A DNA stretch of 64,000 bases from Oscillospiraceae bacterium. GTDB lineage: Bacteria; Bacillota; Clostridia; UMGS1810. Below the pieces are notes generated by a model. The model saw only the letters and a list, made by a program, of their open reading frames with translations. It ran no database searches and was not told the DNA's origin. The stretch spans positions 1 to 64,000 of the forward strand of contig SVJL01000001.1 in NCBI GenBank assembly GCA_015068985.1, written 5' to 3'. This document shows positions 8,210-16,585 of this stretch, piece after piece (positions within the stretch are counted from its first letter, which is position 1; each line of letters opens with the position of its first letter). The position numbers were made by a program, and so were the translations under genes.

Positions 8210-9406
8210 ATGGAAAGAGGAAAAGTTAAATTAAATAATCCGAAAAGATTTCAAAATTATCATCATATTTCTGATGATAAGGTCGGCAATGCCATAAAAA
8301 AAGCTTGTGATAAGCTATTGCTTTTTGCAGATGTGTATAGAGACAAATTCCCCTCTAATCACTGTGATTCTGAATCTTTTAAATATAATCTTGGAGAAAA
8401 CAATAACTGGACTTGCGGAATGCTCACAGGTTGCTATCTTTTGGCGTATGAGTTCACCAAAAACGAAAAGTTTTTAGATGTTGCAAAGCATCATATGGCT
8501 TCATACCGTAAGCGAATAGATGAAAAAACAACCCTTCAGGATCACGACGTTGGTTTTGTTTTTTCGCCTTCGTCTGTTGCACTTCACAAGCTGACCGGAG
8601 ATAGCGAAGCATTAAATATATCCTTAGAGGCTGCAAAGCATTTGTATGACACAGGCTACAGCATCAAGGGCGACTTTATTCTCAGAGCCGGCACCAGAGC
8701 CGATCAGGAATGGGCGTGCCGCACTATGATGGACTCGCTTCTCAATGCTCCTCTGCTTTTTTGGGCAGGAGAACACTTGAACGATTCAAAATACACCAAT
8801 GCCGGTCTTGGTCAGAGCAGAATAACCGACACCTGTCTTGCAAGAGAGGATGGTTCAACATTTCATCACTATCAGTTTGAGGTCGGCACACATCGTCCTC
8901 TTCACGGCCTTACGCTGCAAGGGGCATCAGCAGATTCATGTTGGTCACGGGGTCATTCGTGGGGCGTGCTTGGGTTGCCCATTGCCTATGCCTACACGGG
9001 CGAAGACTGGATAATTCCTCTTCATACAGACCTTGCTCATTATATGCTGAATCATCTGCCGGAAGATAATATTCCGTATTGGGACTATGACTACATAAGC
9101 GGTGATGAACCTCGCGACAGTTCTGCAGGAGTTATTTCGGCCTGCGGACTGATGGAAATGGCAAAGCATTTGCCTGATAGTTCTCCCGACAAAGAGATAT
9201 ACAAAAATGCAGCATCAATGATGCTAGAATCAGTTATAGACACCTGCACAAGCGATGCAAATGCTTCATGTGACGGTCTCATAACATATGTTACAGCTGC
9301 CAAACCCCAGGGTGAGGGCATAAACGGCTGTGCAACCTATGGTGACTATTTCTACTTGGAAGCTTTGATGCGTTACTCCAACCCCGATTGGAAAATGTAT
9401 TGGTAA
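8210..9406 (+). CDS. Glycoside hydrolase family 88 (unsaturated uronyl hydrolase)
   Basis: Predicted to remove the 4,5-unsaturated uronic acid left by a polysaccharide lyase at the non-reducing end of an oligosaccharide. The fold is an alpha6/alpha6 barrel. The two catalytic/binding Asp residues of the family are visible as D113 in DHDVGF and D175 in MMDSLLNAPLL, 62 apart, as in characterised GH88 enzymes. WSRGHSWG near 250 is also typical. An upstream ATG at 8198 overlaps the AATGGAGG ribosome binding site, so 8210 is preferred (398 residues). There is no signal peptide, so it should act in the cytoplasm. It is first in an operon with the ceramidase-like and solute-binding genes. Confidence 0.88.
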   Translation: MERGKVKLNNPKRFQNYHHISDDKVGNAIKKACDKLLLFADVYRDKFPSNHCDSESFKYNLGENNNWTCGMLTGCYLLAYEFTKNEKFLDVAKHHMASYRKRIDEKTTLQDHDVGFVFSPSSVALHKLTGDSEALNISLEAAKHLYDTGYSIKGDFILRAGTRADQEWACRTMMDSLLNAPLLFWAGEHLNDSKYTNAGLGQSRITDTCLAREDGSTFHHYQFEVGTHRPLHGLTLQGASADSCWSRGHSWGVLGLPIAYAYTGEDWIIPLHTDLAHYMLNHLPEDNIPYWDYDYISGDEPRDSSAGVISACGLMEMAKHLPDSSPDKEIYKNAASMMLESVIDTCTSDANASCDGLITYVTAAKPQGEGINGCATYGDYFYLEALMRYSNPDWKMYW

Positions 9407-9435
9407 AAATATGGATTTCAGAAAGGATTTATGTT

Positions 9436-10719
9436 ATGAGAACTGCATTTTATGAATCCGATATAACGCCTCCTCTTGGCTGCTATATTCCCGGACACTA
9501 CAAAGACATTAGGGCTGTAGATGTTGCCAATAAACTCTATGCAAAAGCTGTTGTTATAGAAAACGAGGGTAACATCGCTGCAATGGTTTGTGTTGATGCT
9601 GTAACAATTCCGCCCGAAATGCACGATATTGTTACCAAAAGGGTAAATGAATACACGGGCATAACCGCCGATAATATTTGCATCTGTTGCAATCATTCTC
9701 ACTCGGGAGCTCCCATAGAGTCCACACCCGATATTGGTTGCTTTGAAGACGAAGCCTACAAAGACGTGTTTTTTCGTCTTTCAGCCGACGCTATAATTCT
9801 TGCCTATAAGCGATTGGATAATGCTGAAGCTTACTTTGCCAACACAGAGGTTAAAGGCTTTGCATACAACCGCACCTTTATTTTAGATGATGGCACCTAT
9901 GTTACTCACGGAAGAGGCAAAACCAACATCAAAGAGAATTTTGGCAAGCTTGACCACGAGCTTGGAGTGCTGATGTTTGAGAAAGACGGCAAACCAATTG
10001 GTGCCATAATCAATTATTCTTGCCATCAGTGCTGTATGAATCAGCTATGTAATCACTATAGCGGTGATTTTGCCTCAATAATTTCGGATGAACTGAAAAA
10101 AATATACGGTCAGGGCTTTGTGAGTTTGTTTATTGAAGGGTGCTGCGGTGATGTTAACCACGTAAACCCCGACATAAACGTGCCAATTCCCGACACACTT
10201 TACATAGACATTGGCAAAAAGCTTGCAGCAGGAGTGATTGAGGCTCTCAAAAATCCCATACCCACCACCGGAAAGGTAGCGGTTGTCAAAGAATCTGTAA
10301 CAATCCCCAAGCGTCAACCCGATCAGGAAGCCATCAAAAACAAGATTGCAGAATATTTAAAAATGAACAACATAACCCGCATGAGAAATATGCTTTATTA
10401 CACTTCGGCTAACAAAACCGACAGGGAAACGGTTTATGTTCAGGCAATCCGAATAGGGGATACTTGTATTTATGCACTCCCCGGTGAGATTTTTGCCGAA
10501 ACCGGTTTGAAGGTTAAGGCTCAGTCACCGTTCAAATACAATCTTGTATCTGAGCTCACCAACACCCGCACAGGCTACATACCTCCCAAACGTGCATTTG
10601 GTGAACATGACAACTTGTATGAAACCTCTCTTTGCTTCGACAGCTATTTTGTGCCTGAAGCAGAAGACATTCTCATAGATATGGCACACAAAGTTTCACA
10701 AAAACTAATAAAATTCTGA
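9436..10719 (+). CDS. Neutral/alkaline ceramidase-like amidohydrolase
   Basis: 427-residue protein resembling the N-terminal catalytic domain of the neutral non-lysosomal ceramidase family. It starts SDITPPLG and has the zinc-binding NHSHSGAP motif near residue 90, then NYSCHQCCM and EGCCGDVNHVNP, and ends in ALPGEIFAETGLKVK. It lacks a signal peptide and the C-terminal Ig-like domain of true ceramidases. Such short relatives are common in carbohydrate loci, where an N- or O-acyl group of a sugar is a more plausible substrate than ceramide (inference). The ATG at 9436 has AGAAAGGA nine bases upstream; the frame is open to 9388 but that start overlaps the GH88 gene. Confidence 0.75.
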   Translation: MRTAFYESDITPPLGCYIPGHYKDIRAVDVANKLYAKAVVIENEGNIAAMVCVDAVTIPPEMHDIVTKRVNEYTGITADNICICCNHSHSGAPIESTPDIGCFEDEAYKDVFFRLSADAIILAYKRLDNAEAYFANTEVKGFAYNRTFILDDGTYVTHGRGKTNIKENFGKLDHELGVLMFEKDGKPIGAIINYSCHQCCMNQLCNHYSGDFASIISDELKKIYGQGFVSLFIEGCCGDVNHVNPDINVPIPDTLYIDIGKKLAAGVIEALKNPIPTTGKVAVVKESVTIPKRQPDQEAIKNKIAEYLKMNNITRMRNMLYYTSANKTDRETVYVQAIRIGDTCIYALPGEIFAETGLKVKAQSPFKYNLVSELTNTRTGYIPPKRAFGEHDNLYETSLCFDSYFVPEAEDILIDMAHKVSQKLIKF

Positions 10720-10733
10720 CAGGAGGAAACAAA

Positions 10734-12344
10734 ATGAAAAGACTATCCAAAATTTTTGCTGTAGCTCTGGTAATTACTCTATTGCTTGCAAGCTTTACCG
10801 GCTGCTCCGACAAAACCCCTACAACTTCGTCAGACTCTGCTCTCACAATGTGGGCAGTGCTCAACGCCAATTCGGCATCAACAATCTCAAGCTATAGTGA
10901 TATGATGCTGTTTCAGGAATTGGAAAAACGTACCGGTGTTAAGGTGGAATTTCTTCACCCCATTGCCGGCTCAACCGGAAATGAGGCATTTATGACAATG
11001 CTTTCGTCATCGGACCGCCCCGACATTATGGAATACACATGGATAAACTATACCGGCGGTGCTCAGCAGGCAATTGATGATGAGGTTATTATTGCACTCA
11101 ATGACTATCTCAAAGATTACGCTCCCAACTACTATGACTATATGGAGGGCGAAAAGGGAAAAGCCAATGACTATCGTTATAAGCTTGGATGTACTACTGA
11201 GGAGGGCAACTACTATGCTTTCAACGGTCTCAACATTGGCACAACAAGATGCTTCTGCGGTATTTATGTGAGAGGCGACAAACTCGATGAGTGGGGAATG
11301 GAAATTCCCGAAACAATAGACGAGTGGACAGCCGTTTTTGCCAAAGCGAAAGCAGACGGCTTTGACAAACCATTTACAGCAATCCCCAACGCAGTAAGCT
11401 TTAAAGTTGAAAACAATATTTTCAACACTGCCTATGACGTTGGCAAAAATTTCTATCTTGAAGACGGCAAGGTTGTGTTTGCTCCGTTCCAAGCCGGCTA
11501 CAAAGACTATGTTGCTCAGATGGCAGAGTGGACAAAGCAAGGCTACATCGACACAGGCTTTGTAACCAACGATAAAGCAACCGTAAAAGGCAATATTGTC
11601 AATGGCATTTCTGTGGCAGCATTTGGATGGATATCTGAAGTTGGAGAAATAACAACTGCAGTTCAGGAGAAGAACCCCAACTTCCGCCTTGTTGCTTGTC
11701 CTTTCCCAACCGCAACCAAAGGCGAGCTTCCCCGTTTTCAGGATGTGAGCGGTGAAATTCATCTTAAGGGTATGGCAATTTCTGCACAGTGTGCAGATGT
11801 TGAAAGTGCAATCAAATGGTGCGACTATATTTACGGTGAAGAGGGAAGTGCACTTCGTACCTTTGGTATTGAAGGCGAAACCTACACAGTGGAAGAAATT
11901 GATGGTGAAAAGCACTATGTGTACACCGATAAGATTTTAAAACCCGAAACTTCGGGTGCCACATCTATAACAGAAGCACTTTATAAGCATATGCTTCCAT
12001 CCAATAGTCCCGGTCTTAATCAGCATCCCGACTATCTCAATGGTTACTACACAATAGAGGCTCAAAAAGTTGCTGTTGATGTTTGGAACAAAGGCGTTGA
12101 AAAAGCAAGGCCGCATATGTTCTCGGGCGTAAACTACACCGAAGATGAACTCACTGAGAAAACCGATATTCTCGAAATTGCAGAAGACGAGCTGGAAGTT
12201 GCCATCACCGACATTATTCTTGGCAGAAAATCAATTGATGCCTACGATGATGCAATTGAAGCTGCAAAAGCAAACGGTTACGACAGAGTAATCGAAATTA
12301 ATCAGGCTGCTTACGACCGATATATGGCTAAGCTTGATAACTAA
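10734..12344 (+). CDS. ABC transporter sugar-binding lipoprotein (family 1 extracellular solute-binding)
   Basis: 536-residue lipoprotein of the LplA-like oligosaccharide-binding type. The N-terminus is a positively charged, hydrophobic leader ending FTGC (Cys24); the Phe at -3 of the lipobox is less usual than Leu. A Ser/Thr-rich tether follows. The mature part has GVKVEFLHPIAG and SSDRPDIMEYTW, which fit a large binding protein for oligosaccharides, and a late LILGRKS-like segment (IILGRKSIDAYDDAI). AGGAGG lies seven bases before the ATG. It follows the ceramidase-like gene by 14 bases. No cognate permease or ATPase gene is in the window, so its partners must be elsewhere. Confidence 0.85.
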   Translation: MKRLSKIFAVALVITLLLASFTGCSDKTPTTSSDSALTMWAVLNANSASTISSYSDMMLFQELEKRTGVKVEFLHPIAGSTGNEAFMTMLSSSDRPDIMEYTWINYTGGAQQAIDDEVIIALNDYLKDYAPNYYDYMEGEKGKANDYRYKLGCTTEEGNYYAFNGLNIGTTRCFCGIYVRGDKLDEWGMEIPETIDEWTAVFAKAKADGFDKPFTAIPNAVSFKVENNIFNTAYDVGKNFYLEDGKVVFAPFQAGYKDYVAQMAEWTKQGYIDTGFVTNDKATVKGNIVNGISVAAFGWISEVGEITTAVQEKNPNFRLVACPFPTATKGELPRFQDVSGEIHLKGMAISAQCADVESAIKWCDYIYGEEGSALRTFGIEGETYTVEEIDGEKHYVYTDKILKPETSGATSITEALYKHMLPSNSPGLNQHPDYLNGYYTIEAQKVAVDVWNKGVEKARPHMFSGVNYTEDELTEKTDILEIAEDELEVAITDIILGRKSIDAYDDAIEAAKANGYDRVIEINQAAYDRYMAKLDN

Positions 12345-12359
12345 TAGAGCTTTATCTCT

Positions 12360-12381
12360 GCAGGGTACAGACTTATCCTGC
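12360..12381 (+). other. Intercistronic hairpin after the solute-binding gene
   Basis: GCAGGGTA and TATCCTGC form an 8-bp stem with one G-U pair and a six-base loop. No T-run follows, so it is more likely an mRNA-stabilising or partial-termination hairpin behind a highly expressed binding-protein gene than a full terminator. Confidence 0.45.
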
Positions 12382-12440
12382 GGCGAAGTGATATAAATAA
12401 ACAGTATATAAACTGTAAATTATGAAAGGTGGATCAGACA

Positions 12441-14771
12441 ATGAAAAACAATCTCAAAAAAGTTTTGTCTATGATTTGTATTTTTACAATGCTGCTTTCA
12501 TGCACATCGGTTATGGGTGTGCAGGCGGCAAATGAAGAACTCAGCATCATCACTGCTCAGTTCGTTCCCTATGAGCAGGAAATCAGAGTTCTTGCATCTG
12601 TTCCCACAGGATACACTGATGCAAAGGTTTATGTTAATGATGTTGAAATAGCAACAGCAGCTACCACTCAGGCAGATGGTGATGTTCTTTTCACATCAAC
12701 TTCGTTTGTGCCATCGGCGTATGGCATTGCAACTGTAAAGCTTGAAGCTATTGTTAATGGCAATGTATGTTCAGATACTCAGAATATAAAGGTTTATAAG
12801 GTTACTTCCAAAACTGAAGCTTTGACAGAATCCTTTCAAGGCTTGGATGCTATTGAGATGGAGAATGTAACTGATACCACGGTTACAGAATTGTTAGCCG
12901 CTTCTTCGAATGTTATTCTCGATAATGTTGCAAACGAAAAAAACAATTCTATTGCAAGTATTGCCAATAATTATGGTGGTACAACAGGTGATAACAAATC
13001 TTTAGTTGTTGCAATTCCAAATACTTTGGTAAGTAATATCCCTACAATAAAGGTTGATCCCGATAATATCACAGCAGGTATTGCTGAACTGAACTTTGAT
13101 ATGTATGCTTCAAAAGCAAGTCCACGACTTTCATTAAGATTTGAAACGACTACCGGCGGAGCATATACTTATACCAGTTTGAAATATCCTAAAAACACTT
13201 CGCTTCATAGTGGTTCATATTATGTAAAACATCACGACTACGCTACATATGCGTTTTCGGACGAAAAATACGAAAATGGTAAATGGCATAATATAAGATT
13301 TTTAATTGATTTTGACAACTCAACTTATGAATATTATGTTGATCACAAATTGATAGATTATGGTACAATTGTTGCATCCAAAGGAACAGGATACAAGTAT
13401 GTATATATGCAGATTGGTTGCAGTGGTGAAGATGTTGCAATAGCTTTTGACAATGTCATTGTAAATCACCTCAATGTTGATTCAATTTCTGCTTCCAAAG
13501 AACAAAACATTGTTGCGACAGCTGATTTTGAAAATGGTTTTAATAATGAGTTTGAAGTTGCGTATCCATCGGCCAATTCAAATTCTGCGTCAGCTAAAGC
13601 AGAATTAAGAGACGGCAGAAATGTTACCGGCGTATACTATAATGCTAAAGTAACAACCAGACGAAAAGAATTTGTTTCAATTTATAACGATTTTGACGAA
13701 CCGATTTCCGGTCGTATAGTTATTGAACATGATATGTACTTGTCAGATGGTTCTGCAAGAATTCAATATGAATTTAAGAATTCGGAAAATAGTGTTTGCT
13801 ACTACCCATTTACTGTTCCGGAAAATAGGTTCCAACTTAAGGAGACAAGTACCGTTGGTGCTAATAGCGATTCCATATCATACTCAGGCTGGCACAAAAT
13901 CAAATTAATTCTTGATACAGTTACCCAAACTTCAGAAATGTATTTTGACGACAAATATCTTGGCTCTTCCGCTGATTGGTCTATGAACTATCCTACTACC
14001 AGTGCTAATTTGGCACCTGAGTATGTTGATCGTATCGAATTAGCATATTCAGCTGGAAGCGCTCGAACAGTTGGAACAGAGTATCTGGGATTTGCTATCG
14101 ACAATTGGAGAGTCTATAAAGAACTTCCTGTTTCTGAAATGACAAGTGTCACAAAATATGATATCAACGCTAATTCTGCTGCATTGGTTCGCACTGATGT
14201 AATCTCTGCAGCGAGCACCGATAAATTCGAAATTGCTCTTACAAGCACCGAATATCTCAACCAGGCTTCGCTTGAAGCAAATGCAAAAGTTCTTGCTGAC
14301 GGGGTAGAGGTTCAGGATTCAGTTTCACTTTCTGATGGTATTCTTACTATTGATGTGTCTGATGTTCCTGCTCATGCAGACCTTGAACTTGTTGTTGGCA
14401 AAGATACACTTCTTTATGATGGCACAACTACAATTGGTGCTGATACCGTGTTCAATCTTAAGACTGCAAATGAGAACGACCTTTATATAAAACGTACAGT
14501 TGGTACAACTGCCGAAAGCCTTAATGCTACCTGTAAGCTTGATTTGGTTTCAGGCTCGAAGGATGTAGCGGTAATCTTCGCTTCTTACGATGGAGATGAA
14601 CTTGTTGGAATCACAAGTAGAACCTATACACTTACAGGAGCAAAGTCTCTTTCTATGACTCTTCCAAAATCTAATGCAACCAAGGTTAAATTGTTTGTAT
14701 GTGATAATCTTGAATCAAGCATTACCCCTTACGAAACAGAGTTAGAATATTCAATTCCCTCTCAAAACTAA
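12441..14771 (+). CDS. Secreted multi-domain beta-sandwich protein (Ig, two LamG-like, shared C-terminal domain)
   Basis: Function unknown. A signal peptide ends GVQA-AN at about residue 30. An Ig-like domain follows (~35-125), then two LamG/concanavalin-like domains (~163-343 and ~353-563) with the typical KWHNIRFLIDFDNSTYEYYVD and WHKIKLILDTVTQTSEMYFDD strands, a Big_5-like domain (~570-677) and a ~97-residue C-terminal domain. That last domain is also found in the proteins at 23882, 35543 and 60457. It has no SLH domain. The LamG part is visibly more AT-rich than neighbouring genes. The ATG at 12441 has GAAAGGTGG eight bases before it; an upstream GTG at 12429 lies inside that site and was not chosen. 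Likely a surface glycan-binding protein. Confidence 0.75.
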   Translation: MKNNLKKVLSMICIFTMLLSCTSVMGVQAANEELSIITAQFVPYEQEIRVLASVPTGYTDAKVYVNDVEIATAATTQADGDVLFTSTSFVPSAYGIATVKLEAIVNGNVCSDTQNIKVYKVTSKTEALTESFQGLDAIEMENVTDTTVTELLAASSNVILDNVANEKNNSIASIANNYGGTTGDNKSLVVAIPNTLVSNIPTIKVDPDNITAGIAELNFDMYASKASPRLSLRFETTTGGAYTYTSLKYPKNTSLHSGSYYVKHHDYATYAFSDEKYENGKWHNIRFLIDFDNSTYEYYVDHKLIDYGTIVASKGTGYKYVYMQIGCSGEDVAIAFDNVIVNHLNVDSISASKEQNIVATADFENGFNNEFEVAYPSANSNSASAKAELRDGRNVTGVYYNAKVTTRRKEFVSIYNDFDEPISGRIVIEHDMYLSDGSARIQYEFKNSENSVCYYPFTVPENRFQLKETSTVGANSDSISYSGWHKIKLILDTVTQTSEMYFDDKYLGSSADWSMNYPTTSANLAPEYVDRIELAYSAGSARTVGTEYLGFAIDNWRVYKELPVSEMTSVTKYDINANSAALVRTDVISAASTDKFEIALTSTEYLNQASLEANAKVLADGVEVQDSVSLSDGILTIDVSDVPAHADLELVVGKDTLLYDGTTTIGADTVFNLKTANENDLYIKRTVGTTAESLNATCKLDLVSGSKDVAVIFASYDGDELVGITSRTYTLTGAKSLSMTLPKSNATKVKLFVCDNLESSITPYETELEYSIPSQN

Positions 14772-14779
14772 TCACACTC

Positions 14780-14819
14780 TACAAACACAGAGAGGGCATA
14801 GCCTTTCTCTGTGTTTGTA
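14780..14819 (+). terminator. Strong intercistronic hairpin (terminator or attenuator)
   Basis: A 14-bp perfect stem (14780-14793 with 14806-14819) with an inner GGGC...GCC loop lies just after the stop at 14771. It lacks a good T-run directly behind it, so partial read-through into the SLH gene at 14900 is possible. Confidence 0.6.
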
Positions 14820-14899
14820 ACAAAACATTCTTTTAGATAACGAAATTAATTTGATTTTTCACACAATGTGTATCTAAAAAAGGCAGAATGGAGATTATT

Positions 14900-16567
14900 A
14901 TGAAAAAAATTCTTACACTCATAATTTGCGTATTATTAATACTTCCTGCCACATCTTTTGCATCCGAAACTACCAATGTCGCAGTTGTTTTTAATGCCGA
15001 TTCCGAAACAGTTGTTGTTTCGGGAAGTGCACCCAATGGTGATGTTATTATAACCGTCACAGAATTTGGCGACACAAACGAACTGTCTGATTCCTATTTT
15101 CCGATAGACATCATATCTGTTCGCAGCAACGGTACTTTTAGTGCAGAGCTTGAGCTGTCAAAATCAGCCGCCGGCAAAAAGCTTACTGTAACAGCTTCCT
15201 GCGTTGATGGCACAAATGACAGCGGCGATTTTGCAAATCCGGATTTTGATGCTGCAAAGACCTATATGTCATCAATAACCTCTGCAGAAGATGTGAGTGA
15301 ATTTATAAGCATTATAGAGCCTCAAGCTTCCAAATTCGGATTTGATACTGATGCAGAAATCTACAAAACATCAAAATCCGATATCTATGCAGTTCTGTAT
15401 GCTACAATCCCCGACAATGCAACACCGGCAGATGTGTATAACCTCTATTATACTTCCTGTGCTTTGGCAGGCTTTGAGGGAGCAGATCAGGCAAAGGCTG
15501 AACAGCTGCTTTTCGATAATGCCACATATTTTGGCATAGATTTTGATGATGATTATGTAAATGATGACAGAATAGATGCAGAATCCAAAGCTGCTCTTTG
15601 TGCTATTCTTTCTGCCGAAAAATACGGTGATGCTTTGTCGAGCACCGAAACCTTTGCTTCTTATTTTGAAAAAGCAAAGGCTTTGGCTAACATCAAAACT
15701 GCTTCAAACTGGCAAGATATAAAACAAGTGATGGAATCGGACTTTGCAGATAGTTTTTCGCTTGCTTCTATTTCTTCAACAAATGCTCAAAAAGCATACG
15801 CAAAAATGATGAACTATACATATTCTGATTTTTCAGATATTTCATCAAATTATAACAGGGCGGTTAAGCTTGTTAAAGAAGAAAACGAAAATTCCTCCCG
15901 TCCATCATCCGGCGGAGGTGGTGGCGGAAGCATTGGAAGCTCTGTGAGCCTGCCCCCTGTTGTTGAAATCGAAATTGACGATTCTGCGGCATCTTCCGGC
16001 GGAAAAACCCCAATGGTAACTCTTCCAAGTGGTGCAGAGAGCAATTTTGCCGATGTTCCGGCGTCGCATTGGAGCTATCCTGCAGTTTCGGCGCTAAGCT
16101 CGGCTAACATAATTTCGGGCTATGATGCCTCAACCTTCCAACCGTCAAACAACATTACCAGAGCAGAATTTACCAAGCTGGTGTGTGCTTCGTTTGGTAT
16201 TCCGTCGCTCAAAGCCGATTTTGCCGATGTGGCAGCAGACAGCTGGTATAATGGTTTTGTCGGCGGTGCAACAAGCTATGGCATAGTTAGCGGCTACGGC
16301 GACACCTTTGGACCAAACGATAACATAACCCGTCAGGATGCTGCGGTAATTGTGTATCGTGCTCTCAAAAATGAAGAAATCATACTAAACGGTAGTGCCG
16401 ATTTTGAAGATAAGAGAGACATCGCTCTCTATGCACTCACAGCCGTTGGAGCTTTTAAAGAATATGGTATTCTAACAGGCGACGGCACAAACTTCTATCC
16501 GCAAAACAATATTACCAGAGCCGAAGCAGCTCAGCTTCTCTATAAAGCTCTGACAATAGGACGTTAA
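14900..16567 (+). CDS. S-layer homology protein with three C-terminal SLH domains
   Basis: 555 residues. A signal peptide (to ~22, SFA-SE) precedes an Ig-like domain (~25-115) and a helical region (~120-325). A Gly-rich linker with five consecutive Gly follows near 335, then three SLH domains (~380-555), recognisable by FADVPASHWSYPAV, NNITRAEFTKLV, NITRQDAAVIVYRAL and NITRAEAAQLLYKAL. SLH domains bind pyruvylated secondary cell-wall polymers and hold the protein in the S-layer. An in-frame ATG at 14888 overlaps the AATGGAG ribosome binding site, so 14900 is the better start. It heads a tight plus-strand run to 25585 (gaps of 18, 11 and 10 bases). Confidence 0.88.
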   Translation: MKKILTLIICVLLILPATSFASETTNVAVVFNADSETVVVSGSAPNGDVIITVTEFGDTNELSDSYFPIDIISVRSNGTFSAELELSKSAAGKKLTVTASCVDGTNDSGDFANPDFDAAKTYMSSITSAEDVSEFISIIEPQASKFGFDTDAEIYKTSKSDIYAVLYATIPDNATPADVYNLYYTSCALAGFEGADQAKAEQLLFDNATYFGIDFDDDYVNDDRIDAESKAALCAILSAEKYGDALSSTETFASYFEKAKALANIKTASNWQDIKQVMESDFADSFSLASISSTNAQKAYAKMMNYTYSDFSDISSNYNRAVKLVKEENENSSRPSSGGGGGGSIGSSVSLPPVVEIEIDDSAASSGGKTPMVTLPSGAESNFADVPASHWSYPAVSALSSANIISGYDASTFQPSNNITRAEFTKLVCASFGIPSLKADFADVAADSWYNGFVGGATSYGIVSGYGDTFGPNDNITRQDAAVIVYRALKNEEIILNGSADFEDKRDIALYALTAVGAFKEYGILTGDGTNFYPQNNITRAEAAQLLYKALTIGR

Positions 16568-16585
16568 ACAAGGGAGGTAGATATA

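Noticed and set aside
9436-10719. True ceramidase acting on sphingolipids
   Set aside because: There is no signal peptide, the C-terminal Ig-like domain is missing, and it sits in a glycan operon. Only the catalytic-domain family resemblance is kept.
11007-11915. A 302-codon open frame on the minus strand opposite the solute-binding gene
   Set aside because: The plus-strand frame has a lipoprotein signal, a good ribosome binding site and family motifs. The antisense product is Cys/Phe-rich with no recognisable domain.
15900-15960. Gly/Ser-rich DNA (also 20680-20760, 40640-40720 and 47400-47515) as a tandem DNA repeat or CRISPR
   Set aside because: These are coding linkers between domains of exported proteins; there is no regular spacer or repeat unit.
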